Assembly: GCA_934193515.1 (NCBI GenBank)
Contig: CAKPVJ010000017.1
Location: 1 to 40,277 of the forward strand
Length of the DNA stretch: 40,277 nt
Reading direction: 5' to 3'
Source: an uncultured Megasphaera sp.
GTDB taxonomy: Bacteria > Bacillota > Negativicutes > Veillonellales > Megasphaeraceae
The translations under genes were made by a program, and so were the position numbers. The notes beneath the pieces are model-generated. The model saw only the letters and a program-made list of their open reading frames with translations, made no database searches and was not told where the DNA came from. This document shows, piece after piece, positions 1-8,209 of the stretch (positions are counted from its first letter, which is position 1; every line of letters begins with the position of its first letter).

Positions 1-262
1 GACTCCTTTGTAATGGATTTATGGTGATTTCATTATACCAAAGAAGTTCCTTCTTTTTTTATATGTTCCTCTTTTTATCCTAATAAAGTTTTCCCACAAT
101 TATTTTACACTAACTATATATAATGTTTTTTCGATTTTATCTTTAATTTATTGATGTTATTTTGAATACTATGATAAAATATATGTATAGATACATGAAA
201 TTGGTGCATTTTAAGTATATGATACGTTTCAGGCTATATGATAAAAAGAGGGGAACTGCACT
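1..262. other. AT-rich intergenic region upstream of the LuxR-type regulator
   Basis: No gene is supported here. The sequence is strongly AT-rich. A possible plus-strand promoter is TTGATG at 151-156 and TAAAAT at 175-180 with an 18-base spacer. The ribosome binding site AGAGGGG lies at about 247-253, 9 bases before the ATG at 263. I see no RNA gene or repeat. Confidence 0.5.
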
Positions 263-925
263 ATGAATAATGAGAAAACGCTCTTATTGCAATTAAGTCA
301 CCATATTCTATATTCTTACTTCGAACGAAACGATTTTGAGCCGCTTCTGTCAGCACTAGCAGAAGATGTTGTCTGGATAGGTACGGGAAAACACCTGTGC
401 CTGACAGGCTATGCCGCTGTATTCAACGCCTTTGCGGCGGGAAAGGAACAGCTCGTGCCCTGCGTTATACAAAATGAACGGCATCTTATTCGGCCTTTGG
501 GGGCGGACTATTGGCTGTGCCAATATATATCCGAAATAAAAACGCAGGCTTCGGCTCCCCTGTATTTAGACGAACATCAGCGCTGCGTCTTTATTTTCCG
601 CCGCAACCCGGCATCCCGCAATCACACGGGATGGGAACTGGCTTATCTCTACACGTCTTTATCATTTAATCCGTTAAAAGAAAATGAATTATTTGCCGTC
701 GATTACGGCAGCCGCAATTTTAACTGGCTGCATCATCAGCAAACGTCGCTGTCGCCGCGCGAGCTGGCTGTCGCCAAATTAGTTGCCGAAGGACGTACCA
801 ATAAAGAAGTAGCCGCTATGCTGCATGTCGCAGAAATTACGATTAAAAAGACATTAAGCCGTTTATATAAAAAATTAGGTATTACCAACCGCACGGCTTT
901 GACACAGTATATATCCCAAAAGTGA
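263..925 (+). CDS. LuxR-type HTH transcriptional regulator with NTF2/SnoaL-like N-terminal domain
   Basis: Probable DNA-binding transcription factor of 220 residues. The C-terminal 60 residues form a LuxR/GerE helix-turn-helix: SPRELAVAKLVAEGRTNKEV, followed by a recognition helix region with AEITIKKTLSRLYKKLGI. The N-terminal 140 residues read like an NTF2/SnoaL-type fold (helix YSYFERNDFEPLLSAL, then EDVVWIGTG and later strands) rather than a response-regulator receiver; there is no phospho-acceptor Asp pattern. This domain could bind a small ligand, but its signal is unknown. The start is supported by AGAGGGG 9 bases upstream. The gene stands alone, followed about 150 bases later by dapL on the same strand, which has its own promoter. 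The HTH call is firm; the N-terminal fold is an inference from pattern. Confidence 0.8.
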   Translation: MNNEKTLLLQLSHHILYSYFERNDFEPLLSALAEDVVWIGTGKHLCLTGYAAVFNAFAAGKEQLVPCVIQNERHLIRPLGADYWLCQYISEIKTQASAPLYLDEHQRCVFIFRRNPASRNHTGWELAYLYTSLSFNPLKENELFAVDYGSRNFNWLHHQQTSLSPRELAVAKLVAEGRTNKEVAAMLHVAEITIKKTLSRLYKKLGITNRTALTQYISQK

Positions 926-1001
926 CCACCCTGCCTGTCATAATTCGTCCTGCAGATGGATGCCATTTTATTTTGTCATAATGATGGGTAAATGGTGTAT
1001 C

Positions 1002-1030
1002 TTTTCAATATATCTGTATTGTAGTACAAT
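1002..1030 (+). promoter_or_regulatory. Probable sigma-A promoter of dapL
   Basis: TTTTCA (1002-1007) and TACAAT (1025-1030) are separated by 17 bases and lie about 50 bases before the chosen dapL start. The -10 is close to consensus; the -35 matches at four of six positions. Confidence 0.5.
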
Positions 1031-1078
1031 AGATAGTGTTAACATAATTAGATGTTATATAAGGAGGACACACCCATT

Positions 1079-2320
1079 ATGGCTCATGTAAATGAAAACT
1101 ATTTGAAACTCCCAGGCAATTATTTATTTGCTACGATTGCAAAAAAAGTTGCCGAATTTTCTAAAGCACATCCTGATGCAAATATCATTCGTCTTGGCAT
1201 TGGCGACGTTACACGTCCGCTCGCTCCCGCTATTATCGATGCTATGCATAAAGCCGTCGATGAAATGGGCAAAGCTGAAACATTCCGCGGCTATGGCCCG
1301 GAACAAGGCTATGATTTCCTGCGCGAAGCCATTATCAAAGGCGACTACGAAACACGCGGCATTCACCTCGATACAGATGAAGTATTCGTCGGTGACGGCG
1401 CCAAAACAGACGTTGCCTGCATTCAGGAAATCTTCGGCAGCGATTTGAAATTTGCTGTTGCCGATCCGGTATACCCGGTATATCTTGATTCCAACGTTAT
1501 GAGCGGTCACACCGGTGACTGGAACGAAGAAAAAGGCATCTATGACGGTGTCGTATATCTTCCCTGCTCTCCGGAAAACGGTTTTAAAGCAGAACCGCCG
1601 ACAGAAAAAGTAGATATTGTCTACCTCTGCAACCCGTCTAATCCTACAGGCACGGCAATGACAACGGAAGAATTAACAAACTGGGTCAAAGCAGCTAAAG
1701 AAAACAACTTTATTATCATTTATGATTCTGCCTATGAAACATATATTACAGAACCCAATGTACCGCACAGCATTTTTGAAATTGAAGGTGCCAAAGAAGT
1801 CGCAATCGAACTTCGTTCCTATTCCAAATGCGCCGGCTTTACAGGCACGCGCTGCTCGTATGTCGTAGTTCCTAAAAACTGCGTTGCCTATAAAAAAGAC
1901 GGTACAGCTGTTGAATTGAATCCGCTTTGGAATCGCCGTCAGTGCACCTTCTTCAACGGCACTCCGTATGTTGTACAGCGTGCTGCAGAAGCATATTACA
2001 GCCCAGAAGGTCAGAAACAATGCTTGGCTGATGTAAATTACTATATGGAAAATGCCCATATTATTCGTGATGGTTTGACAAAAGCCGGCTACACTGTATA
2101 TGGTGCAACGAACTCCCCATATGCCTGGGTACAGACGCCTAACGGCATGAAGAGCTGGGATTTCTTTGATTTGCTTCTTGAAAAAGCAAATGTCGTTACG
2201 ACACCGGGCGTTGGCTTTGGCCCGCACGGCGAAGGATATTTGCGCCTGACAGCTTTCGGTACCAAAGAAAACACAATCGAAGCTGTAAAACGTATTGCTG
2301 ATTTAAAATTGTTAAAATAA
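1079..2320 (+). CDS. dapL: LL-diaminopimelate aminotransferase
   Basis: PLP-dependent, fold-type I aminotransferase converting tetrahydrodipicolinate to LL-diaminopimelate with glutamate as donor, a one-step route to lysine and meso-DAP for the cell wall. Visible features are the DapL-type N-terminus NENYLKLPGNYLF, IRLGIGDVTRPL, the PLP-phosphate and cofactor region GDGAKTDVACIQEIFG, the YLCNPSNPTGTAM segment, and the Schiff-base lysine in SYSKCAGFTGTR (about K250). The 413-residue length matches the family. I chose the ATG at 1079 because AAGGAGG lies at 1061-1067, 11 bases upstream, and the protein then starts MAHVNENYL; the ATG at 1052 lies before that site. It is followed 15 bases later by ychF, so the two may be co-transcribed. 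Confidence 0.95.
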   Translation: MAHVNENYLKLPGNYLFATIAKKVAEFSKAHPDANIIRLGIGDVTRPLAPAIIDAMHKAVDEMGKAETFRGYGPEQGYDFLREAIIKGDYETRGIHLDTDEVFVGDGAKTDVACIQEIFGSDLKFAVADPVYPVYLDSNVMSGHTGDWNEEKGIYDGVVYLPCSPENGFKAEPPTEKVDIVYLCNPSNPTGTAMTTEELTNWVKAAKENNFIIIYDSAYETYITEPNVPHSIFEIEGAKEVAIELRSYSKCAGFTGTRCSYVVVPKNCVAYKKDGTAVELNPLWNRRQCTFFNGTPYVVQRAAEAYYSPEGQKQCLADVNYYMENAHIIRDGLTKAGYTVYGATNSPYAWVQTPNGMKSWDFFDLLLEKANVVTTPGVGFGPHGEGYLRLTAFGTKENTIEAVKRIADLKLLK

Positions 2321-2335
2321 AAGGTGGTTTAACCA

Positions 2336-3442
2336 TTGAGTACCAATCTGGAAGTCGGCATTGTCGGCTTGCCGAATGTCGGCAAGAGCACCCTTTTCAA
2401 TGCCATTACCAAAGCAGGTGCAGAAGCTGCTAACTATCCCTTCTGCACTATTGAACCAAACGTCGGGGTCGTTGAAGTCCCGGACAAACGTATCCAAATA
2501 CTGACGGATATGTATCATCCCAAAAAGACCATTCCTGCTGTCATGCGTTTTGTCGATATTGCAGGCTTGGTCGCCGGCGCCTCTAAAGGCGAAGGATTAG
2601 GCAACAAATTTCTTAGCCACATTCGTGAAACAGATGCCATCGCCGAAGTAGTACGCTGCTTTGAAGATTCCAATATCACGCACGTAGACGGTTCCATTGA
2701 CCCGATTCGCGATATCGAAACGATCAATACCGAACTTTGCCTGGCTGACTTGGAAACAACGCAGAAACGCGCCGATCGTATTGCCAAAGTGGCACAGTGC
2801 GGCGATAAAGCGGCGAAAGCAGAATATGCTGTCATTAAAAAAGTATTGGCAGCACTGGAAGACGGCGAACCGGCCCGCAAAGTAGGCTTGACAAAAGATG
2901 ACCTGCCGCTCATCAAAGAGCTCAATCTGTTGACCTTAAAACCGATTATCTACATTGCGAATGTTTCAGAAGATGAAGCCGGTGACCCGCATGCCAACGC
3001 TAATGTAAAACGGGTAGAAGAATATGCAGCCAAAGAAGGCGCGCAAGTCGTTGCTGTTTCTGCTAAAATCGAAGCAGAAATCGCGGAACTCCCAGACGAT
3101 GAAGCCGCTGTTTTCTTAGAAGAATTAGGTCTTTCTGAATCTGGTTTGGACCGTCTGATTAAAGCCAGCTATTCCCTGCTTGGGCTGATTAATTTCTTCA
3201 CAGCCGGTGCTGATGAAGTCCGTGCCTGGACGATTGTCAACGGCACCAAAGCACAAAAAGCAGCTGGTAAAATTCATACAGATATTGAACGCGGCTTTAT
3301 TCGTGCAGAAATTGTCTCCTATGAAGATTTAATTGCCTGCGGCAGTGAACAAGCCGCTAAGGAAAAGGGTCTTGTCCGTTTGGAAGGCAAAGATTATATC
3401 ATGCAGGACGGCGACGTCACATATTTCCGTTTCAACGTATAA
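2336..3442 (+). CDS. ychF: Ribosome-binding ATPase/GTPase YchF (EngD, Obg family)
   Basis: Obg-family P-loop NTPase that prefers ATP and associates with ribosomes; conserved in nearly all bacteria. The P-loop GLPNVGKST is at residues 11-19. The switch region holds YPFCTIEPNVGVVEVPD and the G3 motif is DIAGLVAGASKGEGLG. The G4 position reads NVSE, an NxxE type that explains the relaxed nucleotide preference in this family. The C-terminal TGS domain includes FFTAGADEVRAWTI and ends YFRFNV. The 368-residue length is typical. Translation appears to begin at a TTG codon with AAGGTGG (2321-2327) 8 bases upstream. It directly follows dapL and ends in a strong terminator. Confidence 0.96.
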   Translation: MSTNLEVGIVGLPNVGKSTLFNAITKAGAEAANYPFCTIEPNVGVVEVPDKRIQILTDMYHPKKTIPAVMRFVDIAGLVAGASKGEGLGNKFLSHIRETDAIAEVVRCFEDSNITHVDGSIDPIRDIETINTELCLADLETTQKRADRIAKVAQCGDKAAKAEYAVIKKVLAALEDGEPARKVGLTKDDLPLIKELNLLTLKPIIYIANVSEDEAGDPHANANVKRVEEYAAKEGAQVVAVSAKIEAEIAELPDDEAAVFLEELGLSESGLDRLIKASYSLLGLINFFTAGADEVRAWTIVNGTKAQKAAGKIHTDIERGFIRAEIVSYEDLIACGSEQAAKEKGLVRLEGKDYIMQDGDVTYFRFNV

Positions 3443-3460
3443 TTACATGCGATACGCAAA

Positions 3461-3490
3461 AAGGCAGTCTTTGTGCGACTGCCTTTTTTT
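3461..3490 (+). terminator. Rho-independent terminator after ychF
   Basis: AAGGCAGTC (3461-3469) pairs with GACTGCCTT (3477-3485) around a 7-base loop and is followed by a T run. Confidence 0.85.
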
Positions 3491-3573
3491 ATTATCGTTT
3501 TTTTTACAGCTTGTGGATACCAGCTTCGTAAAATTTCGTTAACGGCTCTGCTGCAAACTCTGCCAAAAAGCTA

Positions 3574-3625
3574 CAAAAAACGAGTCTTGCATGATGTCAA
3601 AATCATTCATGCAAGACTCATTTTT
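3574..3625. terminator. Bidirectional terminator between ychF and the Xre regulator
   Basis: A perfect 13-bp stem (3582-3594 with 3607-3619) is flanked by an A run on the left and a T run on the right. It can end the minus-strand Xre gene and backstop ychF from the other side. Confidence 0.8.
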
Positions 3626-3638
3626 GTAACGTACACTA

Positions 3639-3872
3639 TTACTCCATGCTTTCGTTTTGATTTGGATTTCTTTTGTCCGATACGCCCACAATATAATCCA
3701 TAGAAACATGATACATCTTGGCTAAGACAATCATTTTTTCTATCGATATTTTTCGTTTCCCAAGTTCATACATACCGTACCCGACTTGAGAACATTGCAG
3801 TATCTTCGCCACGTCAGCCTGCGACAACTTGGCTTCCTGGCGAAGAGGCTTCAATCGACTGTAAAATTTCAT
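3639..3872 (-). CDS. Small Xre/Cro-family HTH regulator
   Basis: A 77-residue protein that is almost entirely an Xre helix-turn-helix: LRQEAKLSQADVAKILQCSQ, then YELGKRKISIEKMIVLAKMY, and the closing HVSMDYIVGVSD typical of phage-repressor-like and chromosomal Xre regulators. It probably binds DNA as a dimer; there is no separate ligand or peptidase domain. The ATG at 3872 follows AGGTGATGCA. It is a single gene between terminators, with the FAD-oxidase gene upstream on the same strand. No target can be assigned; there is no toxin gene or phage gene beside it. Confidence 0.85.
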   Translation of the reverse strand: MKFYSRLKPLRQEAKLSQADVAKILQCSQVGYGMYELGKRKISIEKMIVLAKMYHVSMDYIVGVSDKRNPNQNESME

Positions 3873-3979
3873 TGCATCACCTATTTCGTTTTTTTTACAA
3901 GGTACCTAATCTAGTCTTTATATTGTACAATATTTTTTCTCTTTCCGCTATATTGTATACCTAAAAAAGATAAGAAGAC

Positions 3980-4022
3980 GCAAAAAAACAGCAATGCCAT
4001 TACTTTTTGCATTGCTGTTTTT
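3980..4022 (-). terminator. Terminator of the FAD-oxidase gene
   Basis: ACAGCAATGC (3988-3997) pairs with GCATTGCTGT (4009-4018). Read on the minus strand, the stem is followed by a T run (3982-3988). The plus-strand side also carries Ts, so it may work both ways. Confidence 0.8.
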
Positions 4023-4030
4023 CAGATATA

Positions 4031-5440
4031 TTAGTCTATATTTACTAATTTTCCCGGGTTCATAATATCGTTCGGGTCCAAAGCTTTCTTAATGGCTTTA
4101 ATAACATTCAATTCAGCTGCCGGCGTGCAGAGAGCAAATTCTTCCAATTTCTTAAAGCCAATGCCGTGTTCACCGGACATTTTGCCGCCCAGTGCATATA
4201 CGCGCGGGAAGAGGTCTCTATGGAATGCTTTAATCTTTTCAAACCATTCTTCCGGTGTCAACCCTTTGGCATTCAACGGCAGTACATGGATGTTGCCGTC
4301 GCCAATATGGGCAACTGTAACACAGTACAGGTCATATTTTTCACGCAGTTCCGGAATCTGTTTAGTAATATCAGGGATTTTATCGAGTGGTACGACAAAG
4401 TCTTCTGTCTGGAACATTTTATCAACATCGCGGGCTGCTTCTGCAAACTGTTTGCGCAGTTTCCAAATACGTTTATCTGCTTCAAATTCGTCAATAGAAC
4501 CATTGGCTTCTGCCAAATCGCAAAGTTGTTCCATTTTACGGTCCGAATCGTCTTCACTGAAGGATTCTACCGTAACGATAACATAATCACAGCCATCGTC
4601 TACATGCGGCATCGTCATGTCCAGGAATTTGCAGGTCATTTTCAACGCTTCGTTGTCCATGAATTCAATACTGGTCGGGTCAATGCCGGCTTTCAAAATT
4701 TTATTTGGCAAAGCAAATGCTTCTTCGTCCGTCTTAAAGACACAAACCATGTTGAAATTATAAGGAGGCATCGGGCGAAGTTTGACTGTAACTTCTGTAA
4801 TAATTCCCAATGTACCTTCAGAACCGGCGAAAAGCTGTTCCAAGCAAAGGCCTGTAGAACTCTTTTTGAGGCGTGCGCCGGCAGTCAATACATCACCCGT
4901 CGGTGTAACTACTTTTAAGCTGTAAATTTGATGACGGGTTGTGCCGTATTTGACAGCTTTATTGCCGCCGGCATTGTTGGCAACGTTGCCGCCAATCATG
5001 CTGCTGTCAGCACTGGACGGATCGCCTGCGTACAACAAGCCGTGTTTAGCCGCTTCACGCTGCAAATCGCCGGTAATAACGCCAGTCTGGCAAACCGCAT
5101 ACATGTTGTCAGCGTCAAATTTAAGAATTTTGTTCATCCGTTCCAATTCAACAACGATGCCGTGGTATACCGGGATAGCCCCGCAGGCAACACCGGAACC
5201 TGCAGACCGCGGTGTAATAGGAACCAAGTATTTATTTGCTAATTTAACAATTTCTGCTACTTCTTCTGTAGACCCCGGAAATACAACAACTTCCGGTTTA
5301 TGGAAATAATGGGAGTTGCCTTCTTCATCAGTTTGATAGGCTGTCAAATAATCGTCATCAGTCTTTACATATTTTTCGCCTACTACCTTTCGTAAATCAT
5401 CCAATAATTCCGGTGTAACCGGATTATATTTTTTTGCCAT
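4031..5440 (-). CDS. FAD-binding oxidase, GlcD/D-lactate dehydrogenase family
   Basis: Flavoprotein of the VAO/PCMH family that oxidises a 2-hydroxyacid to the 2-oxoacid; D-lactate is the likeliest substrate, glycolate or D-2-hydroxyglutarate being alternatives. The FAD-binding half (about residues 40-225) has PEVVVFPGSTEEVAEIVKLA, PRSAGSGVACGAIP, and GDPSSADSSMIGGNVANNAG. The substrate/C-terminal half has AHIGDGNIHVLPL and the family signature GGKMSGEHGIGF. The 469-residue length is usual. In anaerobes such enzymes often pass electrons to an EtfAB pair, but no etf genes are adjacent; the gene stands alone with its own promoter and terminator. The start MAKKYNPVT lies behind a GGAAGGAAG site. 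Confidence 0.9.
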   Translation of the reverse strand: MAKKYNPVTPELLDDLRKVVGEKYVKTDDDYLTAYQTDEEGNSHYFHKPEVVVFPGSTEEVAEIVKLANKYLVPITPRSAGSGVACGAIPVYHGIVVELERMNKILKFDADNMYAVCQTGVITGDLQREAAKHGLLYAGDPSSADSSMIGGNVANNAGGNKAVKYGTTRHQIYSLKVVTPTGDVLTAGARLKKSSTGLCLEQLFAGSEGTLGIITEVTVKLRPMPPYNFNMVCVFKTDEEAFALPNKILKAGIDPTSIEFMDNEALKMTCKFLDMTMPHVDDGCDYVIVTVESFSEDDSDRKMEQLCDLAEANGSIDEFEADKRIWKLRKQFAEAARDVDKMFQTEDFVVPLDKIPDITKQIPELREKYDLYCVTVAHIGDGNIHVLPLNAKGLTPEEWFEKIKAFHRDLFPRVYALGGKMSGEHGIGFKKLEEFALCTPAAELNVIKAIKKALDPNDIMNPGKLVNID

Positions 5441-5525
5441 GGATACACGCTTCCTTCCTCTATCTGCCTGTAACGTTTTACTATAACCATTGTCTATAGA
5501 TTTTCTCTCACTAGCGATGAAGACA

Positions 5526-5553
5526 GTATAACACTAAAAAAACGCTTGTAAAG
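5526..5553 (-). promoter_or_regulatory. Probable promoter of the FAD-oxidase gene
   Basis: On the minus strand TTTACA (5548-5553) and TATACT (5526-5531) are 16 bases apart, about 85 bases upstream of the start. Confidence 0.5.
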
Positions 5554-5692
5554 AGCCGATATGACATCTCACGGCCTTTACCGACAACGGGCAACTAGGC
5601 CTCAGCGTGATGATTCCTATTCGTTTTACGTTTTACGATTTTTCATGCCAAGCTGGTATATATTTCTTTTGCATATTTTCTATGTCTATAGA

Positions 5693-7636
5693 TTATTCAT
5701 CTGAAAGTTCTTCCCATTTTTCATAGTATGCATCCAGTTTTTGCTGCGTATCTTCATAGGCCTTTGTCAGTTCTACCATCCTATCGGCATTTGTTTGATT
5801 TTCGCTTTGATTCATCTGCACTTCATACATTTTCAGCGTAGCTTCCAGTTCGGCAATCTTCATTTCTACTTTTTCCAGCTTTACAGCCTTGCCATAGGAA
5901 GATTCTTTCTTTTTAGGTACCGGCGCGTTCGTTTCTTTTTTGGAAACGGGTTTTGTCGGCACGGTCGTCTGGGCTTTTTTATCAGCGTGCGATGCGGCAG
6001 GCTGTTCTGCTTCTTTTTCAGCCAGTTCCTGTGCCGCCAAGTCTGCCGCTTCTTTTTCTTTTTCGCGGTAATAGGTATAATTGCCCAAAAATTCTTTCAA
6101 TTTTTTATTTTCTAATACTAACGTCCGTTTCGTGATTTTATCCAGAAAATAACGGTCATGCGATACTACCAGATAGGTGCCGCCAAATTCCTGCAGTGCT
6201 TGTTCCAACACTTCACGCGTCGGAATATCCAAATGGTTGGTCGGTTCATCCAAAATCAGGAAGTTAGCGCCTTGAAGGAATAATTTCAACAGCGCAACAC
6301 GCGCCTGTTCGCCGCCGCTCAGGCTGTCAATCACTTTGAATACATCGTCGCCACGGAAAAGAAAACGGCCCAGCACGGCCCGCGCTTCATCTTCGCCAAA
6401 AGAAAAGTCATTCATGATTTCTTCCAAAATCGTCCAGGCCCCGTGCAAATCCGTATGTTCCTGGGCAAAATACCCAATATGCACCCGGCTGCCCAGTGTA
6501 ATATGACCGCTGTCGGCTTCTATTTCGCCCATAATCATGCGAATCAGCGTTGTTTTGCCGGCCCCATTAGGGCCAATCAGAGAAACAGACTCACCGCGCC
6601 GCAATAACAGCGACAAGTGGCTGAACAGCTGCCGGTTGGCAAAACCGCCGCAAATATCATCCAAGACCAGTACCTTTTGGCCGCATTCTTCGGCCGGTGC
6701 AAACTGAAACTGAAGCGAAGCCGTTTCCGGAGCAAGTTCGATGCGTTCCAATCTGTCTAATTGGGACTGCCTCCCCCGTGCCTGTTTGGCTTTAATGCCG
6801 GCTTTATACTTGCGGATATATTCTTCTGTTTCATGAATATGTTCCTGCTGTTTGCGGTATGCACTTTCTAAAGCCTTGCGCCGTTCCCGGCTTTGCGCAA
6901 TATACCGGGAATAGTTGCCTTTATATTTCGTCACTTTGCCGTGATCTAATTCCAAAATGCCCGTCGCAACTCTATCTAAAAAATACCGGTCATGCGATAC
7001 AATAAGGATGCCGCCGCCATAAGACAGTAAATATCCTTCCAACCATTCCAGCATATCCATGTCCAAATGGTTGGTCGGTTCGTCCAAAAACAGATAATCC
7101 GGCCGCCGCACCAGCGCTTTAGCCAAATTGATTCGTGTTTTTTGTCCGCCGGAAAACTGCTGTACCGGACGGTCCATATCGTCTTCTGTAAATCCCAGCC
7201 CATGAATAATTTTCCGCGACATGGATTCATATTCATAGCCGCCGAGCCATTCAAACCGTTCCTGCATGCGCGCGTAGCGATTCATCAGCGCTTCATCATT
7301 CGGATGGGCCTGCATATCTTTTTCCACCTGTTTCAGCTGTTCTTCCAGCCGCATGACATCTTTCCAAGCATCCGTTACGGTCTGCCGCAGCGTAACATCA
7401 TCAGCAAACGTGATATCCTGCTGCAAATAGCCAATCGTTTCTCCTTCTGAAACGGCAAACACGCCGGCATCGTATTCTTCTTCCCCCATCAAGCATTTGA
7501 GGAGTGTCGATTTACCGGCACCATTGGCTCCAATCAGGCCAATTCGTTCACCGCGCCTGATTTCAAACGTCACATCTTTAAATACGGTATGTACGCCAAA
7601 CGCTTTGGCGAGCTTTTGTACTTTTATACTTCCCAT
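5693..7636 (-). CDS. ABC-F family ATPase (ribosome-associated, Uup/YdiF type)
   Basis: Soluble protein with two fused ABC ATPase domains and no membrane segments, typical of ABC-F translation factors that act on the ribosomal E site. Domain 1 has Walker A GANGAGKST (about residues 36-44), signature FSGGQKT and Walker B LFLDEPTNHLD. The interdomain linker is charged and helical (YSRYIAQSRERRKALESAYR). Domain 2 has GPNGAGKTT, LSGGEQARVA and LILDEPTNHLD. A Lys/Glu/Ala-rich tail leads into a C-terminal coiled coil (KLEKVEMKIAELEATLKMYE), as in Uup and YdiF. I start at 7636 (MGSIKVQKL) because AGAGAGGAA precedes it; the longer frame from 7660 contains that site. It is probably housekeeping; nothing specific marks it as an antibiotic-resistance ABC-F. 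Confidence 0.93.
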   Translation of the reverse strand: MGSIKVQKLAKAFGVHTVFKDVTFEIRRGERIGLIGANGAGKSTLLKCLMGEEEYDAGVFAVSEGETIGYLQQDITFADDVTLRQTVTDAWKDVMRLEEQLKQVEKDMQAHPNDEALMNRYARMQERFEWLGGYEYESMSRKIIHGLGFTEDDMDRPVQQFSGGQKTRINLAKALVRRPDYLFLDEPTNHLDMDMLEWLEGYLLSYGGGILIVSHDRYFLDRVATGILELDHGKVTKYKGNYSRYIAQSRERRKALESAYRKQQEHIHETEEYIRKYKAGIKAKQARGRQSQLDRLERIELAPETASLQFQFAPAEECGQKVLVLDDICGGFANRQLFSHLSLLLRRGESVSLIGPNGAGKTTLIRMIMGEIEADSGHITLGSRVHIGYFAQEHTDLHGAWTILEEIMNDFSFGEDEARAVLGRFLFRGDDVFKVIDSLSGGEQARVALLKLFLQGANFLILDEPTNHLDIPTREVLEQALQEFGGTYLVVSHDRYFLDKITKRTLVLENKKLKEFLGNYTYYREKEKEAADLAAQELAEKEAEQPAASHADKKAQTTVPTKPVSKKETNAPVPKKKESSYGKAVKLEKVEMKIAELEATLKMYEVQMNQSENQTNADRMVELTKAYEDTQQKLDAYYEKWEELSDE

Positions 7637-7812
7637 GAAAAATTCCTCTCTCTTATCCATGTATCATTGCAAATTTTTTCAACGCTTTATTATACCACAA
7701 ACCGAGCTGCTCCTGCTTGCTGCAGCTTACATATCCCGTTTCTGCATAGAGCGGCATGCCTAATTGAAATGGCATTTGGCAAAAAATTTAGGCAGTATAC
7801 GCAATACTGCCC

Positions 7813-7841
7813 TTGACAGGCTGCCTGTATCTGTGTATAAT
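7813..7841 (+). promoter_or_regulatory. Perfect consensus sigma-A promoter driving the T-box leader
   Basis: TTGACA (7813-7818) and TATAAT (7836-7841) are separated by exactly 17 bases. Transcription should start near 7848, just upstream of the T-box Stem I. Confidence 0.9.
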
Positions 7842-7847
7842 TTGCCT

Positions 7848-8138
7848 TGCAAATAACAAAACAGTGTTGATTGGGAAAAGTAATAGCTGCCGCGGACATT
7901 ACAGAGAACCTGCTGATTGGTGCGAAGCAGGATGAACGCGCGTTATGAATATCACCCAGGAACTGCCTGCTGAACAGTTAGTAAGTAAGCGTGGCCGAGT
8001 GACAAACGTTATATTGTCAGGCATTGAACGCAGCGTCGTTGCGGTGATGTCTATAAAGAGGCCGGATTATACCGGCAATAAGAGTGGTACCGCAGAGTTT
8101 ACGCTTTGTCTCTTCAATGAAGAGGCAAAGCTTTTTTT
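7848..8138 (+). promoter_or_regulatory. T-box leader (tRNA-sensing transcription attenuator), probable Ile specifier
   Basis: All T-box hallmarks are present. Stem I has GGGAAAAGTA, the AGAGAA bulge (about 7902-7907), the terminal loop GGTGCGAA and the 3' specifier strand GAATATCACCC (7947-7957). The best specifier reading is AUC (Ile, 7951-7953) followed by the conserved A; UAU (Tyr) is the alternative. The T-box AATAAGAGTGGTACCGC lies at 8077-8093, with UGGU matching a tRNA with discriminator A, as in tRNA-Ile. The antiterminator pairs AAGAG (8080-8084) with CTCTT (8110-8114) and CAGAG with CUUUG. The competing terminator pairs 8103-8115 with 8119-8131, followed by seven Ts. Uncharged tRNA should permit readthrough into the transporter. 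Confidence 0.92.
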
Positions 8139-8209
8139 ATTACTCCAGAATCAAGACGTTTGTTATTTGATATCTTGTTTTTATTATTATCTACTGGAGG
8201 TTTTCTATT

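Noticed and set aside
3639..3872. Considered the small Xre protein as an antitoxin of a toxin-antitoxin pair or as a phage remnant.
   Set aside because: No small toxin-like frame or phage gene adjoins it; terminators isolate it on one side and an unrelated oxidase gene lies on the other.
4166..4918. A 250-residue plus-strand frame opposite the FAD-oxidase gene.
   Set aside because: It is the antisense shadow of a clearly conserved GlcD-type protein; composition (many Phe, Asn, Cys) is typical of such shadows.
5693..7636. Considered the ABC-F protein as an antibiotic-resistance factor.
   Set aside because: The C-terminal coiled coil and general layout resemble housekeeping Uup/YdiF; there is no attenuator-like leader with a short upstream peptide in front of it.
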